Assembly (NCBI GenBank): GCA_037127655.1
Contig: JBAXXY010000001.1
Coordinates: 32,125-96,124 of the forward strand
Direction: 5' to 3'
DNA: 64,000 nt
From: GWF2-38-69 sp037127655
GTDB lineage: Bacteria; Verrucomicrobiota; Lentisphaeria; Victivallales; GWF2-38-69
Positions 17,738 through 25,371 of this stretch are shown piece after piece. A program made the position numbers and the translations under genes. Position 1 is the first letter of the stretch, and each line of letters starts with the position of its first letter. Under the pieces are notes generated by a model. That model did not search any database. It was not told where the DNA came from and was given only the letters and a program-made list of their open reading frames with translations.

Positions 17738-18607
17738 TTAAGTAGAGCCTGAGATAATATCAAAGAGCTCTTCATCTATGGAATCCTGACGAACTCTATT
17801 GAAGATGCCTCCAAGCTCTTCAAGGAGTTCGTTTATATTTTTCTCTGCTCTCTGCATGGCAGCTAAACGAGCGGCATTTTCGCTCATCAGCGATTCCGCA
17901 CATGCCTTAAAAAACGAAACGAATAGATATTCTCTTATCATGGCAAGAAAGTTTTGCTCCTTATTCCCAACAACTTCAGGAAGATTTACCGAAGGCCATT
18001 TTATTGCAGAAATATCAGATAGCCATTTGTCGTCAAGAGGGAGCAATTTCTGAACTGCAGGCTCATAAATAGAACCGTTCCCTGGTCGGTTGTGAAAAAC
18101 ATATAGCTGCGAATTTATATTTTTTGAACGGTACTTATCGCATTTGATAAGAATATTAGAACTTAGCGGAGTAATTGCATTTACTGACGAAGGGACATCA
18201 AATCTCCCGGCAAGTGGAATGCCGGCATCATCAAGGCGGGCGTAAATTCGTTCACCGACAGCCCAGACATATTTATCACAGGAAAATGGTTTAAGGGTTT
18301 TGACTACGAAATCAGCAAGCGAATCATTAAACTGCCCGACAAGTCCCTGATCTGAACCAAATACAATTACGCCAATTGAATCGGAAACTTTGTTCCTTTT
18401 TTTCTCTACTTGAGAGTTCAATATATCCCCGCCAAGGCATACGAAGAGTCCATATCTAACAGTCTGATAATAGTCTTTCAGGGAAGCCACAGCTGTTTCG
18501 TACTGACCAATATTTGAAGCGGCCAGAATCTTCATAGTCCTAACTACTGACTCAAGTTTTCTTGCACTGTTTATTTTTCGGCTTATAGCTCCAAGTGTTT
18601 CGCTCAT
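17738..18607 (-). CDS. atpG: N-ATPase gamma subunit
   Basis: Central-stalk rotor subunit of the rotary ATPase. 289 residues. The N-terminal ISRKINSARKLESVVRTMKILAASNI helix and the C-terminal helix ending IFNRVRQDSIDEELFDIISG fit gamma, with a divergent middle. It starts the base after the atpA stop and is the last gene of the operon, the position it has in N-ATPase operons. Confidence 0.9.
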   Translation of the reverse strand: MSETLGAISRKINSARKLESVVRTMKILAASNIGQYETAVASLKDYYQTVRYGLFVCLGGDILNSQVEKKRNKVSDSIGVIVFGSDQGLVGQFNDSLADFVVKTLKPFSCDKYVWAVGERIYARLDDAGIPLAGRFDVPSSVNAITPLSSNILIKCDKYRSKNINSQLYVFHNRPGNGSIYEPAVQKLLPLDDKWLSDISAIKWPSVNLPEVVGNKEQNFLAMIREYLFVSFFKACAESLMSENAARLAAMQRAEKNINELLEELGGIFNRVRQDSIDEELFDIISGST

Positions 18608-20131
18608 CTAACGCTTCCTGAAGGGTTCTATTGAGTCTAGGGCAATTTGTTTAATCAAAGTCATGTCAGATTCTGTCATCGCTTCATTTGCAAGAATCCG
18701 TGCTGTAATTTCCTGTGGCATTTTTTCAGAGGTTTCGCATAAAGAGTGACCTGCTTTTCGGATGTTTTCTATCGGAACATCATCAAAAAAGTTTTCGCTT
18801 AAAGCTAGAAGAACTATTATCTGGGTTACCACGCTCATCGGATGATATATAATCTGTTTCAGGCATTCGCGAATTCGTTTGCCGTGTTCAATTATTTTTC
18901 TGGTATTAGGATCAAGGCGAGTTCCAAATCTTGAAAACGCTTCAAGTTCTTCAAACTGCGCATAAGACAGTTTCAGACTGCCTGCCACGGAGCGATAGGC
19001 ATTTAACTGAGCTTTGCCGCCGACACGAGATACAGACTTATTAACATCTACAGCGGGGAGTATCCCAAGTTCAAATAGAGTTGGAGATAGATATATCTGA
19101 CCGTCAGTGATAGAAATCAGGTTTGTCGGGATATAAGCAGATATGTTTTGAGCTTCTGTTTCAATTATAGGCAATGCTGTAAGAGAACCTCCACCAAGCT
19201 CTTTCTTAAGATGAGTCGATCGTTCCAGTAAACGCGAGTGGATGTAGAAAACATCACCTGGATAAGCTTCGCGTCCGGGTGGCCTGCGAAGAAGCAGTGA
19301 GAGTTCTCTATAAGCTCTGGCATGATGAGTTAGGTCATCATAAACTATTAGCACATCTCGTCCTTTCTCCATGAAATATTCGGCAATGCTTGTAGCAGCG
19401 TAAGGAGCAATAAACTGCAATCCGGCGGCATCATTGCCTTCAGCCACAACTATCACGCTGTAATCCATTGCCTCTTTCTCTCTAAGTTTGGCAATCACCT
19501 GAGCAAGGGCTGAAGTTCGCTGTCCTATAACGCAATAGACGCAAATAACATCTTGTCCTTTCTGATTGATGATAGTATCAAGCGCTATGGCTGTTTTTCC
19601 TGTCTGCCTGTCTCCAAGAATCAACTCCCTTTGTCCCCGTCCTATCGGAATCATGGAATCAATGACTTTCAATCCAGTTTGAAGCGGTTTTGTGACGCCT
19701 TCCCGGTCAATAATCGGCGGTGCAGTGCGCTCAATAGGCAGTCTCTCATGAGCTATTATAGGTTTCCCACCATCAAGTGGAGTTCCAAGTGGATTTATAA
19801 CTCGTCCGATCAGACTATCTCCGACTGCCACATCCATCACTCTTGAGGTTCTCTCAACTATTGATCCTGCCTGTAAACCCTGATAATCCCCAAGAAGAAC
19901 TACACCCAGTTCATTTTCATCAATATCTAAAACTATACCACTCAAGCCATCAGGAAAATTCACGATTTCCTCAAGGAAAACTCCAGGCAAACCCGACACC
20001 TTTGCAATGCCATTTGAAACGCTGACGACATGTCCTATTTCGCTGACTTCCATTTGGGGCGAATAAGAGTCGCATTTCTGTGCAATATTCTCAAATGCAT
20101 TATGATATGTGCTTTTAAGGTTATTAGACAT
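18608..20131 (-). CDS. atpA: N-ATPase alpha subunit
   Basis: Non-catalytic nucleotide-binding subunit. 507 residues with the P-loop GDRQTGKTAI near residue 168, IVYDDLTHHARAYRELSLLLRRPPGREAYPGDVFY-type segment (positions about 265-300) and ISITDGQIYL. Order and spacing (5 bases after atpF, adjacent to atpG) follow the N-ATPase pattern with no delta gene between b and alpha. Confidence 0.95.
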   Translation of the reverse strand: MSNNLKSTYHNAFENIAQKCDSYSPQMEVSEIGHVVSVSNGIAKVSGLPGVFLEEIVNFPDGLSGIVLDIDENELGVVLLGDYQGLQAGSIVERTSRVMDVAVGDSLIGRVINPLGTPLDGGKPIIAHERLPIERTAPPIIDREGVTKPLQTGLKVIDSMIPIGRGQRELILGDRQTGKTAIALDTIINQKGQDVICVYCVIGQRTSALAQVIAKLREKEAMDYSVIVVAEGNDAAGLQFIAPYAATSIAEYFMEKGRDVLIVYDDLTHHARAYRELSLLLRRPPGREAYPGDVFYIHSRLLERSTHLKKELGGGSLTALPIIETEAQNISAYIPTNLISITDGQIYLSPTLFELGILPAVDVNKSVSRVGGKAQLNAYRSVAGSLKLSYAQFEELEAFSRFGTRLDPNTRKIIEHGKRIRECLKQIIYHPMSVVTQIIVLLALSENFFDDVPIENIRKAGHSLCETSEKMPQEITARILANEAMTESDMTLIKQIALDSIEPFRKR

Positions 20132-20136
20132 AAAAT

Positions 20137-20898
20137 TTAAACCTTTCCATCAATTAAATTCTCCAGGTTGTTTTCTAACTCGCTGACATACTTGGATATG
20201 CTCCAGCTTAGTTTGTAGCCTCCGACGACAAGTTCTACGCCACTGATAATATCAGGAGCTGTTTCATATCCAAAAGCGAGCTCTGCGGCAAGTAGATTAT
20301 TAACAGCAAGCTCAATTACGGTTATACTCTGTGAAGAAAGCTTAAAAGCGCTGATGATTAAAATATCGCTGTCTGAAGAAGCAACAGCACTGATCAATTT
20401 TTCTTTCTCAATGTCTTCCAATGTATTGAGTCTCTTGATAAAGACCTGAACTATTGACTCTTCGAGATTCGTATCAGCAAGTTCAGACAATGTTTTTCTG
20501 GCTATCGCAAAAACTTCTTCCTGGATTTCTCTGTTGATTTCCTGATTAAGGCTCTGATGTTCGACTAGAAGCGACTCCATGTATTTTGAGCGAATTGATT
20601 CAGATTCTTTTCTTAGGTCTTCAAGAAGTTTGCCTTTCTCGGCGGCAACTTCTTTAGTAACCTTAGTTTTAAGATCTTTGACTTCATTGTCAAACAAATC
20701 ATTTCTGTACTGAAATTCATCCCGTTCTTTTTGAGCTTCAGCTTTCATCTTTACTCCCTCGCTAAGCTCGAAAGAAATTTTCTTTTCCCGTTCATCAAGG
20801 GCTTTGAGAATGGGCTTGTAAAGATATCGTTTCAGCAACCACACAAGAATGAGGAAGTTGATTATCTGAGCTATGACTGTAAAGGTATCAATGAGCAT
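20137..20898 (-). CDS. atpF: N-ATPase b subunit with delta-like C-terminal region
   Basis: 253 residues, far longer than the usual b subunit (about 160). Residues 1-25 form the membrane anchor (TVIAQIINFLILVWLLKRYLYKPI), then a long charged coiled coil to about residue 150. The last 80 residues (ELAFGYETAPDIISGVELVV and following) resemble the C-terminus of the delta subunit. No separate delta gene exists in the operon, so this protein probably provides both stator functions, as described for N-ATPases. The delta likeness is my reading of a short stretch and is less certain than the b identity. Confidence 0.88.
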   Translation of the reverse strand: MLIDTFTVIAQIINFLILVWLLKRYLYKPILKALDEREKKISFELSEGVKMKAEAQKERDEFQYRNDLFDNEVKDLKTKVTKEVAAEKGKLLEDLRKESESIRSKYMESLLVEHQSLNQEINREIQEEVFAIARKTLSELADTNLEESIVQVFIKRLNTLEDIEKEKLISAVASSDSDILIISAFKLSSQSITVIELAVNNLLAAELAFGYETAPDIISGVELVVGGYKLSWSISKYVSELENNLENLIDGKV

Positions 20899-20901
20899 TT
20901 A

Positions 20902-21183
20902 TCAGCCTCCGCCAGCCTTTCCAATGAAGTGGTTCCAGAAAGGGTTGGCAAAAATCAGAATCATTGATATGACGAAACAGTATATCGCCGTGGACTCTAT
21001 CATCGCCAGACCTACAAAGAGCGTCCTTGTGACAGTAGCGGAAGAATCAGGCTGTTGCGCGATTGATCTCAATGCTGAAGCAATCGCTATTCCTTCGCTT
21101 ATCGCCGGTGTAACGCATCCGATACATGTTGTAATCCCTGAAATTACGATTGAGGCAACTGCTATAATTGTACTGCTATCCAT
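20902..21183 (-). CDS. atpE: N-ATPase c subunit (rotor ring)
   Basis: Two-helix proteolipid of 93 residues. The ATG at 21183 follows a strong AAGGAG site; a longer frame starting at 21219 is not needed. The ion site is IEST with Glu63, Ser64, Thr65 and Tyr68, equivalent to Glu65, Ser66, Thr67 and Tyr70 of the sodium-binding Ilyobacter ring. At the Ilyobacter Gln32 position there is a second acid, Glu30 (AISEG), with the same 33-residue spacing. Two carboxylates per site are typical of N-type rings. The site is compatible with sodium by motif, but a related N-type ring (Burkholderia pseudomallei) was reported to be proton specific, so ion choice stays open. Confidence 0.93.
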   Translation of the reverse strand: MDSSTIIAVASIVISGITTCIGCVTPAISEGIAIASALRSIAQQPDSSATVTRTLFVGLAMIESTAIYCFVISMILIFANPFWNHFIGKAGGG

Positions 21184-21208
21184 AATACGGTCTCCTTTTT
21201 TGTGTTTA

Positions 21209-21880
21209 TTATTCTCCATCGACCATGGTGGCGGCCGTTATAAAAACTGCAGCAAGAACGCTGAAAATATAGGCTTGAACTGATCCAATCAGCAAGCCAA
21301 GTAATGTCATGAATATCGGGAAGAAAAACGGCGTAATAGTTATCAGAATCGCCAGAATCATTACACCGCTCATCATGTTGCCAAATAGACGCACTGCCAG
21401 AGCAAGCGAGCGCGTAAATTCGCTTATGATGTGAAATGGAAGCATTATTATTGTCGGTTTCAGATAAGACTTTAGATAAGATGGCAAACCTTGTTTTGCT
21501 ATTCCGAAAATGGGCACTGACACAAATACGCATATTGCCAGCGCCGCCGTAGTTGACAATGAGCCTGTCGGAGGTTCATAAAACGGAATTATAGTACACA
21601 AATTTGAAGCGAAAATATAAAGAAAAAGCGTGCCTATAAATCCTATATAAACCTCAGATTTCTTTAACCCTATTCCTTCAATCTGTTTCTTGATATTTGT
21701 AACTATTACTTCAAGCAAACTTTGCCACCGTGAAACACGGATAGTTCCGGATAGTTTTCGAGTGATGAGTTTTGCTCCAATAGCCAAAACAGCCATAAGA
21801 ATCCAAGTATAGAGAATCGTGGCATTAATCTTTATAAAATCATATTGCCAGAAAATAATTTCATCAGGGCTTATGTGCAT
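21209..21880 (-). CDS. atpB: N-ATPase a subunit
   Basis: Membrane stator subunit forming the ion half-channels next to the c ring. 223 residues from the ATG at 21880 (MHISPDEI), overlapping atpR by 17 bases; longer in-frame extension to 21958 lies inside atpR and is unlikely. The essential Arg is in EFTRSLALAVRLFGNMMSG near residue 165. Five to six hydrophobic segments are visible. It is shorter than E. coli subunit a, as expected for the N-type. Confidence 0.92.
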   Translation of the reverse strand: MHISPDEIIFWQYDFIKINATILYTWILMAVLAIGAKLITRKLSGTIRVSRWQSLLEVIVTNIKKQIEGIGLKKSEVYIGFIGTLFLYIFASNLCTIIPFYEPPTGSLSTTAALAICVFVSVPIFGIAKQGLPSYLKSYLKPTIIMLPFHIISEFTRSLALAVRLFGNMMSGVMILAILITITPFFFPIFMTLLGLLIGSVQAYIFSVLAAVFITAATMVDGE

Positions 21881-22184
21881 TGTCCGCCTCGTTGCTATTA
21901 TTATTGCTCTTTTCAGACTCTGGTTTTGTAAACCGTGTAACAATAAACTTGGCTGCAATAAACCCTGTCAAACACCCCAAAATCCTTTTCCAGCTTCCCT
22001 GTGATACATAATAAAACCCAACCAGAACAACGCATATTCTGATTATCAGGCTCGATAACATCAATAAAGCCGGGTGTTTGGAGGTTATGCTTGTCTTTAT
22101 TGTCCACCATAAACCGCCAAAAAAGAACAGCCCCAGAATAAGACCGCAGATGGCTGACAAAATTATAAACGCTACTTCATTCAT
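21864..22184 (-). CDS. atpR: N-ATPase accessory membrane protein AtpR
   Basis: 106 residues with three predicted membrane helices (about 6-27, 40-60 and 66-82) and a polar, Asn/Ser-rich tail. GGLWWTIKT after helix 1 and the buried Arg in LIIRICVVLVGFYYV fit AtpR, a protein found only in N-ATPase operons and thought to assist assembly of the c ring or a subunit. It sits between atpQ (1 base) and atpB (overlap), its normal place. Confidence 0.87.
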   Translation of the reverse strand: MNEVAFIILSAICGLILGLFFFGGLWWTIKTSITSKHPALLMLSSLIIRICVVLVGFYYVSQGSWKRILGCLTGFIAAKFIVTRFTKPESEKSNNNSNEADNAHKP

Positions 22185-22185
22185 C

Positions 22186-22515
22186 TTACTTCTTGTTTCC
22201 CTTCTTAATTTCTTTTTCTTCTCTGGATATCCAATGCCATGCCCAGACGCATCCTATGACCAAACCAGCCACCAGTAAAGCCAGAGTCCATGAATGCTTT
22301 ATGGGATAATTCTTGTCTAGCCACATCCCCAGAAGCGCACCTGCTACTGTAGGCGCGGCTACTGACCAACCAACCAAACCGAACAAAGCCAACCCCGACC
22401 ATGCGTTTTTTCCTGGATTATTCTTTGTTCGAAGTTTTAAATCCTCTTTTCTTCCAACTTCCTCGCTCAGTAAAGTTTTTTGATTTTGGTTTTCTTCTTT
22501 TTTATCACTTTTCAT
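22186..22515 (-). CDS. atpQ: N-ATPase accessory protein AtpQ (AtpI-like)
   Basis: 109 residues from the ATG at 22515, preceded by GGAG; it overlaps the end of atpC by 11 bases. A charged N-terminus (about 40 residues) precedes two membrane helices around GWSVAAPTVAGALLGMWLD and LALLVAGLVIGCVWAWHWI, and a Lys-rich tail. This is the AtpI/AtpZ-like architecture of AtpQ, proposed to act with AtpR and possibly in magnesium or calcium uptake during assembly. Confidence 0.85.
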   Translation of the reverse strand: MKSDKKEENQNQKTLLSEEVGRKEDLKLRTKNNPGKNAWSGLALFGLVGWSVAAPTVAGALLGMWLDKNYPIKHSWTLALLVAGLVIGCVWAWHWISREEKEIKKGNKK

Positions 22516-22930
22516 GGCGAAACTCCATAAATTTTCTGGCAAAGGCGCTCTCGAGTTTTGCCAATGACACCCGAGTGCTCTTTTCAGATTCAGTCAGGTT
22601 TTTAAACTCTTTTTCAATCGTCTCTCTAAGTTTGCCGAGGTCCACTCCGCCGATGGCATTACGAACTGAAATAAAAACTTCCGCTCCTGCTTTGACGATC
22701 ACTCCTTCATCCACAGCTACGAATATCTCTTCGCCATTTTTTGTTTCGTATGTCAACAACCCAGGAACGAGTTTGCTTGCGCAATCCAACCTATGCGGAA
22801 GAATCCCCATGCAACCATCGGCAGTTTCAACAACTATGCGCTTAACTTCTTTCACATCGGCAAAGATTCTGTATGGCAAAATTATTTTTAGATTTATGAA
22901 TTCTGTTTCCATATTACACCTTCGCCTCAT
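22505..22930 (-). CDS. atpC: N-ATPase epsilon subunit
   Basis: 141 residues. The N-terminal beta-sandwich contains GCMGILPHRLDCASKLVPG and YETKNGEEIFVAVDEGV, as in F-type epsilon; a two-helix C-terminus follows. It overlaps atpD by 17 bases and atpQ by 11 bases. Its position directly after beta, at the front of the operon, is diagnostic of N-ATPases; in ordinary F-type operons the beta-epsilon pair comes last. Confidence 0.9.
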   Translation of the reverse strand: MRRRCNMETEFINLKIILPYRIFADVKEVKRIVVETADGCMGILPHRLDCASKLVPGLLTYETKNGEEIFVAVDEGVIVKAGAEVFISVRNAIGGVDLGKLRETIEKEFKNLTESEKSTRVSLAKLESAFARKFMEFRHEK

Positions 22931-24299
22931 CTATTGTTCCTATCATATAAAGAGCGCTTTCGGGATAATCCTTGAATTCATCATTGAGTATCCTTTCGCA
23001 TCCATCCAAGGCATCTTTCAAAGAGACAAACTTCCCTTTTATTCCGCTGAAATGTTCTGTGGTATAAAATGGTTGGGTCAGAAATCGTTCCAGCAGTCTT
23101 GCGCGATGAACTACATTGCGGTCATCTGTAGAGAGCTGTTCAAGTCCAAGCATGGCGATAATGTCTTTAAGCTCTTCGTAGTGGGCAAGAGTCCTTCGTA
23201 TTTCATGAGAAAGGCGATAATGCCGCTCGCCAATAATTGCCTCGCTTGTCATTATTGAACTTGATTTCAGCGGATCAACAGCTGGCATGAATCCTTCGGA
23301 AGCGCGTTTGCGCGAAAGAACAATTGAAGCAGAAAGGTGAGAGAATGTATGAACTGCAGCGGGATCAGTAAAGTCATCAGCAGGTACATAAACAGCCTGA
23401 ATAGATGTTATTGCTCCTGTGTCCGTAGAGGCTATGCGTTCTTCAAGTTGCGACAACTCCGTCCCCATTGTGGGTTGATAGCCAAGTCTTGACGGCATCT
23501 GCCCCATTAGCCCTGACACTTCTGAACCTGCCTGGATAAAACGGAAAATATTATCTATAAGAAGGAGCACATCGCGTTTCTCGTCATCCCTGAAATATTC
23601 AGCCATGGTAAGAGCGGCATGACCAACTCTAAAACGGCTTCCCGGAGGTTCGTTCATCTGTCCGAAGACCATTGCCATATTCTTGAGAACGCCTGCCTTT
23701 TTCATGTCTCGGTAAAGTTCTTCTCCTTCTCTGCACCGCTCGCCAATCCCGCAGAAAATGCTCACTCCATTATGATGGCCGATCATGTTATGTATCATCT
23801 CGGTCAGGAGAACAGTTTTTCCTACGCCGGCTCCGCCGAACAACCCAGCCTTCCCACCCCTTTCCAAAGGCATTAGAACATCAATAATTTTAATGCCGGT
23901 TTCAAAAAGTTCAGACTTTACAGATCTTCGGGAGAGAGGAGGAGGATTCTTATGGATTGAGCGCCGCTCAAGATTTTCAATTGGTTCAAGTCCGTCAATA
24001 GTATTGCCGAATACATCAAACATCCGTGAGAGGATTTTATCTCCGACTGGTACCGTGAGAGTAGTGCCACTTGGTTCTACGCTCATATTTCGACCTAATC
24101 CACGAGTAGGAGTCAAAGCCATTCCACGAACTTTATGTGTATCAAGTTGAGATAAAACTTCAATCGCAACTTGTTTTTTATCTCCGGCATAAAGCAAGGA
24201 ATGTATCGGCGGCAGATTATTCTCGAATCTTACATCGACAATATTGCCGTGAACAGCTACTATCACGCCTGTATCTGATTGACTGACACTATTTCTCAA
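22914..24299 (-). CDS. atpD: N-ATPase beta subunit (catalytic)
   Basis: 461 residues. P-loop GGAGVGKTVL near residue 150, the catalytic Glu region GIGERCREGEELY, and LLLIDNIFRFIQAGSEVSGLMG. The start codon appears to be TTG (24299-24297), with GAGG 8 bases upstream and no better ATG nearby. First gene of the nine-gene operon. All of alpha, beta, gamma, epsilon, a, b and c are present, so the operon could encode a full enzyme. Confidence 0.95.
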   Translation of the reverse strand: MRNSVSQSDTGVIVAVHGNIVDVRFENNLPPIHSLLYAGDKKQVAIEVLSQLDTHKVRGMALTPTRGLGRNMSVEPSGTTLTVPVGDKILSRMFDVFGNTIDGLEPIENLERRSIHKNPPPLSRRSVKSELFETGIKIIDVLMPLERGGKAGLFGGAGVGKTVLLTEMIHNMIGHHNGVSIFCGIGERCREGEELYRDMKKAGVLKNMAMVFGQMNEPPGSRFRVGHAALTMAEYFRDDEKRDVLLLIDNIFRFIQAGSEVSGLMGQMPSRLGYQPTMGTELSQLEERIASTDTGAITSIQAVYVPADDFTDPAAVHTFSHLSASIVLSRKRASEGFMPAVDPLKSSSIMTSEAIIGERHYRLSHEIRRTLAHYEELKDIIAMLGLEQLSTDDRNVVHRARLLERFLTQPFYTTEHFSGIKGKFVSLKDALDGCERILNDEFKDYPESALYMIGTIDEAKV

Positions 24300-24344
24300 G
24301 GGTTTATCCTCAGGATAGATTAGTCTCCATAACTACATTTATGA

Positions 24345-24374
24345 ATTATAGTGATATTCAGCTTTATCTTACAA
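24345..24374 (-). promoter_or_regulatory. Candidate promoter of the N-ATPase operon
   Basis: On the minus strand TTGTAA (24374-24369) and TATAAT (24350-24345) are 18 bases apart, about 45 bases before the TTG start of atpD. It is the best sigma70-like match in the window and lies in the 140-base gap behind the Bro-N gene. Confidence 0.55.
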
Positions 24375-24439
24375 GACCCAAGAGCGTTTTTAAAAGTTGA
24401 TTAGTCGCGCGAGGGTGCTTGTTTCTGATTTAGTCGGTT

Positions 24440-25279
24440 TTATTTTTCTGCCAATTTCTTTTCGGTATGGGCAATATAGTTCTTTTCAGAAACGACTGAT
24501 TTGCCAAGTTCTTTTTCCAATTCCTTTCTGGCGATACCAGCTATTCTTCCACCACGAGAAGCGTCATTCTTCAATTTGGGTACACCAACAGAATTCTCTG
24601 TGCGATGGATTTCAGTTGTTGATCTTTCTCCAAGCATGGTAAAAATCAACTCAAAGTCATCCATGTGATCCCGCAGGTTTTCTCGTTTTAAACCTTTGAG
24701 GTTTTTGTACTGGGAAGGAGTTATTCCGAAAGTAGCTTGGGAAATTTCAGCAGTGAGTATTTCATAATCTTTCTGTTCCTGAGCGCCTCTCTTGAGCCAT
24801 TCATCCGTTAACTCTTCACGAATAGCGATTCCGCGCATTCTTTTTTCTATCCAGTCGTCAGAATAACCCTTGAGTTTATACAGTATTCTCGTTCTCTTCG
24901 TTGCCAATTCAGGATTTTCTATCTCCTGCACTCGTTCATATCCTACTTTTGCAAGCCAGCGCTTGAAAGGTTCTGCTTTTGGAGATGGAATAGATTGGAT
25001 GAGGCGGAATATGCCTTCTGTATTCCAACAAAACATTTTTTGTTTACCGCCGGATGTTTCTATTTCAAGCATAAGGGGTGGTACAAATTGTACCTCTCCT
25101 TGCTGTGTCAGTTTTGCAAGCTCAAGATCTCTTAGCTTCATTCGTTTAAAGTATTGAGCTGGATCAGCAGACTGTGTTAAAGCCCCAATGACATCGTTAA
25201 TCACAAACCACCATTCATCCTGATGGAGAGTTTTTCTGATTTTGTTCCCTTTAAATAAGGCTATTTTAGTTGCTTCCAT
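24440..25279 (-). CDS. Bro-N domain protein (phage antirepressor-like)
   Basis: 279 residues. The first 105 or so match the Bro-N domain found in baculovirus and phage antirepressors: IALFKGNKIRKTLHQDEWWFVINDVIGAL, then FCWNTEGIFRLIQSIPSPKAEPFKRWLA. The rest is helical and charged, ending in a region (GRIAGIARKELEKELGKSVVSEKNY) seen in chromosomal Bro-N proteins. No integrase, repressor or phage structural gene is nearby, so this is either a domesticated or a solitary acquired gene. Regulation of transcription through DNA binding is plausible but unproven. Confidence 0.8.
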   Translation of the reverse strand: MEATKIALFKGNKIRKTLHQDEWWFVINDVIGALTQSADPAQYFKRMKLRDLELAKLTQQGEVQFVPPLMLEIETSGGKQKMFCWNTEGIFRLIQSIPSPKAEPFKRWLAKVGYERVQEIENPELATKRTRILYKLKGYSDDWIEKRMRGIAIREELTDEWLKRGAQEQKDYEILTAEISQATFGITPSQYKNLKGLKRENLRDHMDDFELIFTMLGERSTTEIHRTENSVGVPKLKNDASRGGRIAGIARKELEKELGKSVVSEKNYIAHTEKKLAEK

Positions 25280-25371
25280 GTAATCATCCCTTAGATATTA
25301 TCAATGAAAATTCCCATAGTTGCTGAGTATAGCGGAAAAATAAGTCATTTGTAGGGAAGGCTGAAATAAAG

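Noticed and set aside
17738..24299. Ordinary F-type ATP synthase operon
   Set aside because: The order starts with beta-epsilon, atpQ and atpR are present and delta is missing, which fits only the N-type.
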